NCBI GenBank assembly: GCA_030446305.1
Contig: JASUSA010000003.1
Coordinates: 1-64,000, forward strand
Length of the DNA: 64,000 nt
From: Clostridiales bacterium
GTDB taxonomy: Bacteria; Bacillota; Clostridia; Peptostreptococcales; Acidaminobacteraceae
Direction: 5' to 3'
Shown piece after piece: positions 40,315 to 49,593 of this stretch (positions are counted from its first letter, which is position 1; every line of letters starts with the position of its first letter). The translations under genes and the position numbers were made by a program. Below the pieces are notes generated by a model. That model was not told the origin of the DNA, made no database searches, and saw nothing but the letters and a program-made list of their open reading frames with translations.

Positions 40315-40356
40315 AAGCCGATGTTTCTATATCACTGAAACATCGGCTTACCTTTT
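40315..40356 (+). terminator. Terminator of the MBL/beta-CASP gene
   Basis: aagccgatgttt-ctatatcactg-aaacatcggctt-acctttta. Confidence 0.75.
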
Positions 40357-40447
40357 AGTCTATAACCGTATTGCCATTTGGCATTATAACCGTCTACTGA
40401 TGACTGCATTTTATCGCTATAACGCCGCAAAAACATATCTCACTTCA

Positions 40448-40873
40448 TTATAAACTTCCCCTTAGCTGACTTAAACTCAAGTCTGCGTCTAAGATAACCC
40501 AGTCTTTGTTGTAATGTGCTCTTAGCTGTTCGATTAGCTGTGCTGCTTTTGCCTTCCACGCTTTCTCGACATCATCGGATAATGCCGTGCCGTCAAGTGT
40601 TGCAACGATCAAATGCACTTCCGTACAATATTCGGTCTTGGACGTGCACTTCATCATATTAAAAGTCAAACGCAATGCTTCATCCGGCAATACCCACTCA
40701 ACTCGTTCATATGGCACCTCTAAATCAATCAACATTTTAAACTCGATTTCGCCGATGCGTACGATTTCTTCTGATTTACCCGCCCATTCTGTCATTCTAG
40801 AATCTTTTGTAAGGCCTCTAAATGCTTCATAGACATCACAAAACAGTCTCGTACTCACTCGTAAAAAATTCAT
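40448..40873 (-). CDS. Hypothetical protein, possible SRPBCC-like
   Basis: 141-aa ORF with AGGAGGATTAA RBS; C-SRPBCC-like alternating pattern only. Confidence 0.55.
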   Translation of the reverse strand: MNFLRVSTRLFCDVYEAFRGLTKDSRMTEWAGKSEEIVRIGEIEFKMLIDLEVPYERVEWVLPDEALRLTFNMMKCTSKTEYCTEVHLIVATLDGTALSDDVEKAWKAKAAQLIEQLRAHYNKDWVILDADLSLSQLRGSL

Positions 40874-41167
40874 TTAATCCTCCTGTAGACTTTGCCTTGT
40901 TATTTCCATACCCATTCAATGGATAATTTCAACACGTTGCTACAAAATAATACCGTATTCTTATGCGAAAATCTATAGCTATTCTATTACATTTCCGTTT
41001 CATTGTTATATGAACAGTGCTTTTACACACAATTGTCGCTTCTCTTCCCAAATCAAACTTTGCACGCTTTTGAGACATCTCACCAATGACATCATTTTAT
41101 CATGCTCAACGCCTTTACATCTCAAATTAACTGCTGATTTCTTTTAAAGATTGTTCAGAACCTCAAA

Positions 41168-41199
41168 AAAAGGGATTAGGCAATTGCCTAATCCCTTTT
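41168..41199 (-). terminator. Terminator of PFOR, perfect 32-bp palindrome
   Basis: aaaagggattaggcaattgcctaatccctttt; minus strand continues into a T run. Confidence 0.9.
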
Positions 41200-41221
41200 A
41201 ATGCTTAATGTTCTGTAATGC

Positions 41222-44200
41222 TTAATATTCCATTTTTGTCATTCTTACATACCCTTCGTAGCGATCTTTCGCCTGTGCTTCAGCAAGGGTAAATAATTCT
41301 TCTGCCACTTCAGGGAATTGTGTTTTAAGGCTTGTGTATCTTGTTTCACCAAGCAGGAATTCTCTAAAGCTTTCAGAAGGTTCTTTAGAATCTAAGACAA
41401 ATGGGTTTTTACCTTCTGCTTTTAAGCGTGGGTCAAAACGCCATAAATGCCAGTAACCGGATGCAACAGCATCTTTCATTCTTCTTTGCGCTGTTCCCAT
41501 GCCACCTTTGATTCCGTGGTTGATACATGGTGAATAGCAAATGATGAGTGATGGTCCATTATAGCTTTCAGCTTCCTGTAAAACTTTGAGGAAGTGCGCC
41601 TGATTAGAACCCATGGATACTTGAGCAGTATAGATATAGCCATATGTGGTTGCAATCATACCAAGATCTTTTTTCTTCACGCGCATCCCTGCAGCTGCGA
41701 ATTTCGCAACAGCTGAAACCGGTGTTGATTTAGAAGCCTGACCGCCTGTATTTGAGTAAACTTCAGTATCAAATACGAGGATGTTGACATTTTCACCACT
41801 TGCGAGTACGTGGTCAAGACCGCCGTATCCGATATCGTATGCCCATCCGTCACCACCGACGATCCATAATGAACGTTTTCCGAGGTAATCGGCATTGTCA
41901 AGCGTATATTTGAGCACAGCTGCAAGTTCTGCGTTGTCAGACCCTGCTTCTGCAATAGCGAGTACTTTTGCGCCAGCTGCTTTAGAAGCATCTGGATCAT
42001 CCATACCATCTATCCAAGCTGCATATGCTGCTTTAACATCATCTGCAACCGCCATTTCAGCTACTGTTGCAAATTTTTCTTTCATTGCTGCACGAATTGC
42101 TTTAACGGCAACCGCCATACCATAACCATACTCAGCGTTGTCTTCAAACAATGAGTTTGCCCATGCAGGACCTTTGCCGGCTGCATTTTTGGTATAAGGC
42201 GTAGATGGTGCAGAACCGCCCCAGATAGAAGAACAGCCAGTTGCATTGGCAATCATCATTCTGTCGCCAAAGAGTTGTGTCACAGCTTTCATATAAGGTG
42301 TTTCACCACAGCCTGCACATGCACCTGAGAATTCAAAGAGCGGTTGTGCAAATTGTGAACCTTTTACAGTTGAAAGCGGCATTTTGTCATCTTTAACCGG
42401 TAATTCAATGACATAGTTCCAATTCGGCGATTCTTGTTCAACTTGTGTTTCAATCGGTTTCATAATAAGTGCTTTTTCCTTAGCTGGACAAACGTCGGCA
42501 CAGTTGCCGCAGCCAGTACAGTCATAAGGTGAAACTTGGATTTTATATGCCAAGCCTTCAAGCCCTTTGCCGATTGCTTTTTTCGTCGCGAGACCTGCCG
42601 GTGCCGCAGCCACTTCTTCTTCAGTCAACAAGAAAGGTCTGATGGCAGCATGTGGACACACATATGAACATTGGTTACATTGAATACAGTTGTCAATTTG
42701 CCATTCTGGCACATTAACGGCAATACCGCGTTTTTCATAAGCAGAAGAACCTGCTTCAAATGTACCATCTGCTGTTTCTTTGAAAATGCTAACAGGCAGA
42801 TCGTCGCCTTTTTGAGCGGTAATTGGTCTTAAAATATCTTTGATAAATGAAGGTTCGCCAGTCGCTTCAGGTGCAACATCACTGTCTTTTGCATCTGCCC
42901 AAGCAGCTGGAACATCCACTTTTACAAGGCGTTCAATACCGTATTCGACGGCTTTATTATTCTTTTCAACAACAGATTGACCTTTTTTGCCGTATGATTT
43001 TTCAATGGCTTCTTTTAAATATGCAATCGCTTTGTCAAGCTCGATAACGTTTGCGAGTTTAAAGAATGCCGCTTGCATAATCATGTTAATGCGATTGCCA
43101 AGTCCGATTTCTTCGGCAACACTTGTTGCATCAATCGTGTAGAATTTGATATCGTTTTTCGCAATATAGCGTTTCATTGAAGCTGGTAGCAAGGCTTCGA
43201 GTTCTTCTGCATTCCATTTGCAGTTGAGGACAAAGCTACCGCCTTTTTTAAGCCCTTTAAGAAGGTCATACTGATAAACATATGACTGATTATGGCATGC
43301 CACATAGTCTGCTTCAACGATTAAATAAGTTGAACGAATAGGTTTGTCGCCAAATCTTAAGTGGGATACTGTAATACCACCTGATTTCTTAGAGTCATAT
43401 GCAAAATAGCCTTGAGCATATTTATCTGTTTTATCACCGATAATTTTGATGGCGCTTTTGTTGGCACCAACTGTACCGTCTGAGCCAAGACCCCAGAATT
43501 TGCAGCGAATAGTTCCCGGTGTTTCGATGACGACGCTGTCGTTTTCAGTTAATGAAAGGTTGGTAACATCATCATTGATCCCGATCGTAAAGCCGTTTGC
43601 AGGCGCATCTGCTTTTAAGTTGTCATAGACTGCTTTGATCTGCGTAGGTGTCGTATCTTTAGAACCTAAACCGTAACGGCCGCCAACAACAACCGGTGCA
43701 TCTGCTTTGCCAAAGAACATTGCACGAACGTCTTTGTAAAGCGGTTCACCATCTGAACCAGGTTCTTTTGTACGATCGAGTACCGCAATTTTCTTAACGG
43801 TTGAAGGCAGGACATCAAAGAAGTACTTGTCTGTCCAAGGGCGATACAGTCTGACTTTAATCATCCCATATTTTTCGCCTTTTGCATTCAGGTAATCGAT
43901 GGTTTCTTCAATGGCTTCAACAACAGACCCCATCGCAACAATAATGCTCTCTGCATCAGGTGCACCATAGTAATTGAAAGGTTTGTAATCTCTGCCAGTA
44001 ATTTTATTGATTTCATTCATGTAATTGACAACGACTTCTGGAATCGCATCGTAATAGCTGTTAGATGCTTCTCTCGCTTGGAAGAAAATATCAGGATTCT
44101 GAGCTGTTCCTCTGGTAACAGGGTGCTCAGGGCTGAGCGCTTTCTTTCTGAAAGCGACGATGGCATCGTGGTCAACCAATCGATCAAATTCAGCGTAATC

Positions 44201-44761
44201 AATTGTTTCAATTTTTTGGATTTCATGAGACGTTCTAAAACCGTCGAAGAAGTGTACAAATGGCACACTTGTTTTAATTGCCGCTAAGTGCGCGACACCG
44301 CCGAGGTCCATAACTTCTTGTACAGAACCCGATGCAAGCATTGCAAAACCAGTTTGGCGTGTCGCCATAACGTCAGAATGATCCCCAAAGATAGAAAGTG
44401 CATGTGAAGCAACCGCTCTAGCGCTGACGTGGAACACACCCGGCAATAGCTCACCGGCAATCTTGTACATGTTTGGTATCATGAGTAATAACCCTTGAGA
44501 CGCTGTAAAAGTTGTCGTCAATGCACCAGCTTGAAGCGACCCATGAACAGCCCCGGCTGCACCAGCTTCAGATTGCATTTCAGATACGATTACGGGACGA
44601 CCAAAGATGTTCTTTTTGCCATGTGCTGCCCAATCATCTACAGACTCTGCCATGTTTGAAGATGGGGTAATTGGGTAGATTGCAGCAACATCCGTGAATG
44701 CATAGGCAACGTATGCAGCAGCGGTGTTACCATCCATGGTTTTCATTACTTTTTTACCCAT
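41222..44761 (-). CDS. nifJ: Pyruvate:ferredoxin (flavodoxin) oxidoreductase
   Basis: KTMDGNTAAAYVAYAFTDVAAIYPITPSSNMAE; 4Fe-4S motifs CIQCNQCSYVCP and CTGCGNCADVCP; C-terminal TPP domain GDGWAYDIGYGGLDHVLASGENVNILVFDTEVYSNTGGQ. Confidence 0.97.
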   Translation of the reverse strand: MGKKVMKTMDGNTAAAYVAYAFTDVAAIYPITPSSNMAESVDDWAAHGKKNIFGRPVIVSEMQSEAGAAGAVHGSLQAGALTTTFTASQGLLLMIPNMYKIAGELLPGVFHVSARAVASHALSIFGDHSDVMATRQTGFAMLASGSVQEVMDLGGVAHLAAIKTSVPFVHFFDGFRTSHEIQKIETIDYAEFDRLVDHDAIVAFRKKALSPEHPVTRGTAQNPDIFFQAREASNSYYDAIPEVVVNYMNEINKITGRDYKPFNYYGAPDAESIIVAMGSVVEAIEETIDYLNAKGEKYGMIKVRLYRPWTDKYFFDVLPSTVKKIAVLDRTKEPGSDGEPLYKDVRAMFFGKADAPVVVGGRYGLGSKDTTPTQIKAVYDNLKADAPANGFTIGINDDVTNLSLTENDSVVIETPGTIRCKFWGLGSDGTVGANKSAIKIIGDKTDKYAQGYFAYDSKKSGGITVSHLRFGDKPIRSTYLIVEADYVACHNQSYVYQYDLLKGLKKGGSFVLNCKWNAEELEALLPASMKRYIAKNDIKFYTIDATSVAEEIGLGNRINMIMQAAFFKLANVIELDKAIAYLKEAIEKSYGKKGQSVVEKNNKAVEYGIERLVKVDVPAAWADAKDSDVAPEATGEPSFIKDILRPITAQKGDDLPVSIFKETADGTFEAGSSAYEKRGIAVNVPEWQIDNCIQCNQCSYVCPHAAIRPFLLTEEEVAAAPAGLATKKAIGKGLEGLAYKIQVSPYDCTGCGNCADVCPAKEKALIMKPIETQVEQESPNWNYVIELPVKDDKMPLSTVKGSQFAQPLFEFSGACAGCGETPYMKAVTQLFGDRMMIANATGCSSIWGGSAPSTPYTKNAAGKGPAWANSLFEDNAEYGYGMAVAVKAIRAAMKEKFATVAEMAVADDVKAAYAAWIDGMDDPDASKAAGAKVLAIAEAGSDNAELAAVLKYTLDNADYLGKRSLWIVGGDGWAYDIGYGGLDHVLASGENVNILVFDTEVYSNTGGQASKSTPVSAVAKFAAAGMRVKKKDLGMIATTYGYIYTAQVSMGSNQAHFLKVLQEAESYNGPSLIICYSPCINHGIKGGMGTAQRRMKDAVASGYWHLWRFDPRLKAEGKNPFVLDSKEPSESFREFLLGETRYTSLKTQFPEVAEELFTLAEAQAKDRYEGYVRMTKMEY

Positions 44762-44924
44762 TTTTAAATAGCCTCCTTTAATCAATATAGATCTCAAACA
44801 GTACTGTATTATCATACAATCCTGTCACTTGACGAACGAATTCGACGCGATGGTCTACATTCCCTCGCTACATGATAAGCACTTGCATCAAATACTAGGT
44901 TAATAGCGCTTAAATGCGTAAAAA

Positions 44925-44942
44925 AAATTAATTGCTTAACTA
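44925..44942. promoter_or_regulatory. Weak Rex-like operator candidate in the PFOR/flavodiiron intergenic region
   Basis: aaaTTAAttgcTTAACta compared with TTGTTAA-N4-TTAACAA. Confidence 0.25.
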
Positions 44943-45374
44943 TTAGTTTATCAAAATATTACAAAAATTAAAACAAATAATACACGCCCTACCACAAATT
45001 TATTCATGTTTCACGCTTACTATACGACCTTGAGTATATTCAACCTAACATTCTCCGCGTTATTTTCATTATATCACCGTTGTATTTTGTATACAATTAT
45101 TTTTTTCAAGTCTTTTTGTTTGTTTTAATCTTAAATTAAAGTGATCTTAACAACAACTTTAGAAACACCATCCCGCTTTGGTCTCTCATCAATAACGCTT
45201 TCCGTCTTGTTAATCCACTTTTGCCTTTCAGACGATAGAAACTTTGTATACAATTTGTTCGCAGCTTGTGAAAAAATAAATAATTTATGTGTTATAATGA
45301 TGCTTGAAGGGTAATTTAGATCTATAATAATGAAACGAACTAGAAAACAATAACCAATTAAATGAGGTGAAAAG

Positions 45375-46583
45375 ATGAATTGCAGATTATCGATTAAAGA
45401 CAAGATTCACTGGATCGGCGTCAACGATCGCGAAACGACGTTATTTGAAAATTACTGGCCGCTTGAGAAAGGCGTAGCATATAATTCTTATCTCATCAAC
45501 GACGAAAAAGTTGCCATCATCGACACAGTTAAATTTAATAAAACAACAGAGTATCTTGAAAAAATCAAAGAAATCATTGGCGACAAGCCTGTTGACTATT
45601 TGGTTGTCAACCATATGGAACCCGATCATTCCGGTTCAATGCTCGCACTCCTCGGCACCTATCCTGACATGAAAATTGTCGGCAATAAAAAAACATTTCC
45701 TTTTATAGAAGGTTTTTACGGAATCACCAAAAACTATATGGAAGTTGTTGAAGGCGATATCATCGATCTCGGCTTTCACAAGCTGACATTTTACATGACG
45801 CCGATGGTTCACTGGCCGGAAACGATGATGACCTACGAGACAACCTCTAAGGTACTCTTCTCCATGGACGCCTTTGGCGGATTTGGATCTCTTGACGGCG
45901 GCATTTTCGATGACGAAATCAATTATGAATTTTACGAAGATGAAACACGCCGATATTATTCAAATATTGTCGCTAAATACAGCGCAATGGTTCAGCGAAG
46001 TCTTAAGAAACTGGCCGGACTCGAAATCCATATCGTCGCACCGACACATGGACCAATCTGGCGCACAAATCCCGGAGAAATTATTGGTCTTTACGACAAG
46101 TGGAGCCGCTATGAAGCCGATAAAGGCGTCGTTATCGTCTATGGTTCCATGTATGGCAATACCGCTAAAATGGCTGATTTTCTTGCGAGAATCATTGCTG
46201 AAAACGGAATAAAAGAAGTTAAAGTCTTTGACGCTTCTAAAACCCATCCATCCTATATTTTAAGTGAAATCTGGAAGTATAAAGCCGTCGTCATCGGCTC
46301 ATGTGCTTATAATACAAAAGTGTTCAGTTCCGTTGAAACCGTCCTCGCCAAGCTTTCAAATTCCAGTTTGAAAGACCGTTATGTTTCTGTTTTCGGTAAT
46401 AAATCCTGGTCTGGCGGCGGTGTCTCCGGTATCAATGCATTCGTCGAAGAAATTGGCTGGGAACGCATTGGCGAATCCATTGAAGCAACCTACTCCCCTA
46501 AAGATGCAGAGTTTAAGGCACTTACCGAACTCGGCGAAGCCATTGCAGTAAAATTGCACGAGACATTTCCAGAGACAGAATAG
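45375..46583 (+). CDS. Flavodiiron protein (FprA-type, O2/NO reductase)
   Basis: HMEPDHSGS, MVHWPETMMTY, APTHGPIWR diiron ligands; flavodoxin domain IVYGSMYGNTAKMA. Confidence 0.95.
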   Translation: MNCRLSIKDKIHWIGVNDRETTLFENYWPLEKGVAYNSYLINDEKVAIIDTVKFNKTTEYLEKIKEIIGDKPVDYLVVNHMEPDHSGSMLALLGTYPDMKIVGNKKTFPFIEGFYGITKNYMEVVEGDIIDLGFHKLTFYMTPMVHWPETMMTYETTSKVLFSMDAFGGFGSLDGGIFDDEINYEFYEDETRRYYSNIVAKYSAMVQRSLKKLAGLEIHIVAPTHGPIWRTNPGEIIGLYDKWSRYEADKGVVIVYGSMYGNTAKMADFLARIIAENGIKEVKVFDASKTHPSYILSEIWKYKAVVIGSCAYNTKVFSSVETVLAKLSNSSLKDRYVSVFGNKSWSGGGVSGINAFVEEIGWERIGESIEATYSPKDAEFKALTELGEAIAVKLHETFPETE

Positions 46584-46587
46584 CTGT

Positions 46588-46662
46588 TCGAAAGAAAGCG
46601 TGGCGAAAGAAATTACGAAAAGGCATAAGAAAAAGAATGAGAAAAGAACAGCGCACATCATT
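46588..46662 (+). repeat. A/G-rich low-complexity tract after the flavodiiron stop codon
   Basis: cgaaagaaagcgtggcgaaagaaattacgaaaaggcataagaaaaagaatgagaaaagaacag. Confidence 0.4.
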
Positions 46663-46694
46663 AAGGATTGAATAGAGCCATGTATTATGACATG

Positions 46695-46732
46695 ACCCGG
46701 TACTGCATTACGTTTGCATTACCGGGTTTTTA
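46695..46732 (+). terminator. Terminator of the flavodiiron gene
   Basis: acccggta ... taccgggtttttt-type hairpin. Confidence 0.8.
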
Positions 46733-46737
46733 ACGTG

Positions 46738-46778
46738 AAAAACTCATGCATCTAATGGGCGCAGCATGCATGAGTTTT
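46738..46778 (-). terminator. Terminator of the CoA-transferase operon
   Basis: Minus strand AACTCATGCATGCTGCGCCCATTAGATGCATGAGTTTTTC. Confidence 0.75.
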
Positions 46779-46841
46779 CCAAAAAAAGGTTAAGGGAATC
46801 TATTTTATTCATATTAGGAGATAGCGTTTATTATTTTCTGT

Positions 46842-48146
46842 TTACCAGAGCATCAATGCCTCGGCATCTCTTGTAAGTTCATCTCGGAAGTCAGGATGCG
46901 CAATGGCGATTAGCCGTTTGACGCGCTCACGTACCGATGTCCCGCGTAATGCTGCAACACCGTATTCCGTTACGACAAAATCAACGTCATTTCGGGAGAG
47001 CGACACAATGGCACCCGGCGCCAGCGTTGGTACGATCTTTGATTTTTCAATAACTTCGCCGGTTTTAGGATCTTTTACTTTAGCGGTAGCATACAGGGCG
47101 ATAAACGACATGCCGCCTTCTGCATTTTGAGCGCCAATAGCGGTATCCGCCTGACCGCCTGTTCCGCTGATTTGTTTTGTGCCAATGCTTTCTGAACAGC
47201 ATTGACCTGTCAAATCGACTTCAACAGACGTATTAATCGAAATCATGTTTTTATTTTGTCCGATGACATATGGGTCATTGACATAGGCGCCGCGCATTAT
47301 CGCCACTGCCGGATTGTCATCAATGAAGTCATAGAGCTTCTTGCTGCCGAGTGCAAAAGCTGCCACCATTTTCCCTGGCAAAAGTGTCTTCTGTGCATTG
47401 GTGACAGCACCGGCATTATAGAGATCGACCATGCCGTCGGTAAACATTTCTGTATGAATGCCAAGATCTTTCTTAGACATCAGTGCCTGTGCAACGGCAT
47501 TTGGGATGCCGCCGATTCCAAGTTGGAGTGTTGAACCGTCTTCAATGTATTCGGCAATGTATTCACCAATTTTTTTATCTTTCTCATTGGGCGCTGCCGC
47601 AGGGAGTTCCGGCATTGCATAATCCGTTTCAATAAAGTAATCGACCTCAGACACATGCAATAAAGTATCTCCAAAAGTACGCGGCACATTTGGATTGATT
47701 TCGAGAATGACGATATCTGCCATTTCGATCATCTCGCGCTCATAGACTGCACTGAGCCCCAGAGAGATGTAACCGTGTTTATCAATCGGCGAACAGTTGC
47801 CTACATAAACATTGGGTTTATGATAGTCAATACGCTTTTTAGCCGCAAAATGCAAATGATTCGGAATGAACGTAACGGTTTTATCACGATGACGCTTGCG
47901 CATTGGACCGCTGTAAAACCAGCCTTCCATTAGAAAGCTTTCGCGGTATTGAGGATCATCATAGTAAGGGTAAACCCCCATTGGCAAACAAGTCATAACG
48001 CGAACGTCTTTCACACTTGCATGAATGCTATGAAGTGATTCCATCAAAAGCTTTGGTTCTGCACCTGCAAGCCCGGATACGACGTGATCGCCGGACTTGA
48101 TCATGTCAAGTGCTTCTTCAACCGTTATAAACTTGCTTTTAGCCAT
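46842..48146 (-). CDS. Acetyl-CoA hydrolase/transferase family (4-hydroxybutyrate or butyrate CoA-transferase-like)
   Basis: GLAGAEPKLLMESL, LQLGIGGIPNAVAQAL, GTGGQADTAIGAQNAEGG, VTEYGVAALRGTSVRERVKRLIAIAHPDFRDEL. Confidence 0.92.
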   Translation of the reverse strand: MAKSKFITVEEALDMIKSGDHVVSGLAGAEPKLLMESLHSIHASVKDVRVMTCLPMGVYPYYDDPQYRESFLMEGWFYSGPMRKRHRDKTVTFIPNHLHFAAKKRIDYHKPNVYVGNCSPIDKHGYISLGLSAVYEREMIEMADIVILEINPNVPRTFGDTLLHVSEVDYFIETDYAMPELPAAAPNEKDKKIGEYIAEYIEDGSTLQLGIGGIPNAVAQALMSKKDLGIHTEMFTDGMVDLYNAGAVTNAQKTLLPGKMVAAFALGSKKLYDFIDDNPAVAIMRGAYVNDPYVIGQNKNMISINTSVEVDLTGQCCSESIGTKQISGTGGQADTAIGAQNAEGGMSFIALYATAKVKDPKTGEVIEKSKIVPTLAPGAIVSLSRNDVDFVVTEYGVAALRGTSVRERVKRLIAIAHPDFRDELTRDAEALMLW

Positions 48147-49179
48147 TTAAACTGCCTCCTTCGCCCCAAACGACAACATTCGCCGCCCATGCGTAACCGA
48201 TGCCGGCTGCAATCATTGCGATAACAGAACCATCTTTAATCTTGCCGGCTTCAAGTGCCAGATGCAATGATAAAATTTGATCGACTTGTCCAATATGACC
48301 ATAATTACTGAGATAGATCGACTGATCTTCTTCAAGGCCTAAGAGCTCCAGCATTTTTTTGTGCATGGAATATTTAAAGTGCAGGACTGCCAAATAGTCC
48401 AATTCTGATTTTTCAATATTCGATTTTTCAAATGCCTTGTCAATGCACTTCATCCAGTTTGGCATAGACACTTCATTTAGTCTTGCTTTCATGTGATCAG
48501 CTGCCATCAATCTCAGTGACTTCTGCGCCTCTAAGTAGTTCTCTGCCGTAATCGGATTAGCAATACCGCCAATTTCAACGCCTGCATCCCTTGCCATTGA
48601 ACCGTCTGACATAATATGTGATCCCAATAATAGGTTTTTATCATAATTCGCTTTAAGTATAATTGCTGCAGCACCTGCGCCGAGATTAAACATCATGCTC
48701 ATGTCCTTATCTCGATAATCGACAAAGTCACCATTTCTGTAACCGCCGCAAACCATGATCGTATCAATACTCTCATCGGCCATCAGCATGTCTTTTGCCA
48801 TTTTCATCGCTGTCACTGTTGTACAGCATCTGTTTTGTACATCAATGCCCCAAGCATTTTTTGCGCCGATTGCTTCCTGAATATAAATTGCCGAAGTCGT
48901 CAGTGGATATTCTTTCCACTCTTCACCCATGCATAAAACGACGTCAATACTAAGCGGATCTACACCTGTACGTTTTAAACAATCCATCGCAGCTTTAACG
49001 CCCATATCCTGCGTTCCGTCTTCCGGACCTGGAATTGGCTTTTTGGTAAATCCGAGCTTATTTACAATTGCCTCTTCAGACCAGATACCTTCTGTAGCTT
49101 CCGCAATTTCTTTTGCCGTCATATAGGTCTCAGGAATATAGATGCCTGTGCCAACGATGCCAACATTTCGCCTCGCCAT
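48139..49179 (-). CDS. 3-oxoacyl-ACP synthase III-like (thiolase superfamily) protein
   Basis: GIVGTGIYIPETYMTAKEIAE; Cys region DVQNRCCTTVTAMKMA; LHFKYSMHKKM; SNYGHIGQVDQI. Confidence 0.85.
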   Translation of the reverse strand: MARRNVGIVGTGIYIPETYMTAKEIAEATEGIWSEEAIVNKLGFTKKPIPGPEDGTQDMGVKAAMDCLKRTGVDPLSIDVVLCMGEEWKEYPLTTSAIYIQEAIGAKNAWGIDVQNRCCTTVTAMKMAKDMLMADESIDTIMVCGGYRNGDFVDYRDKDMSMMFNLGAGAAAIILKANYDKNLLLGSHIMSDGSMARDAGVEIGGIANPITAENYLEAQKSLRLMAADHMKARLNEVSMPNWMKCIDKAFEKSNIEKSELDYLAVLHFKYSMHKKMLELLGLEEDQSIYLSNYGHIGQVDQILSLHLALEAGKIKDGSVIAMIAAGIGYAWAANVVVWGEGGSLNG

Positions 49180-49217
49180 ATTAACCTCCTCAAACTTTTG
49201 TTGTTGTCATTAATATT

Positions 49218-49234
49218 TGCAAGAGCCATGCCAA
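49218..49234 (-). promoter_or_regulatory. Sigma-54 (RpoN) promoter
   Basis: Minus strand TTGGCATGGCTCTTGCA vs consensus TTGGCACGNNNNTTGCW (one specified-position mismatch, exact GG-GC spacing). Confidence 0.88.
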
Positions 49235-49307
49235 CTTTTTTTCGACATCAGTTTCCTTAGAACAGACAAAAAACGGTCAATTTTGTCTCCAAATATGTAC
49301 AAAAATA

Positions 49308-49360
49308 AAACACTGTCCATATAATGTACAACACTTTGTACATGTATCCGAACAGTGTTT
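49308..49360. promoter_or_regulatory. Nested palindromic upstream activating sequence (enhancer) for the sigma-54 activator
   Basis: aaacactgt-ccatata-ATGTACAA-cact-TTGTACAT-gtatccga-acagtgttt: concentric inverted repeats about 90 bp upstream of the -24 box. Confidence 0.75.
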
Positions 49361-49593
49361 CCACTTTTCATCATTTTCTTTTATCTCAAACAGCATATAC
49401 TTTTGCTGTTCGCATGCAGCATTAAACCATTTCTATTTGAAACCTCATGCATACAATTATGTTTTAGCATCATTTACTTAGGCATTTGCATTATTCAAAT
49501 TTCATGCTTACACTACAATATGTATTGTTTTCCAAAAACGAAAACAATATATATCGCGGCAACTGCGCCCCAAAAGGTTATGATGCAATTTTC

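Noticed and set aside
45131-45403. 90-aa minus ORF upstream of the flavodiiron gene
   Set aside because: AT-rich intergenic DNA, no RBS or recognisable motif, overlaps the flavodiiron start.
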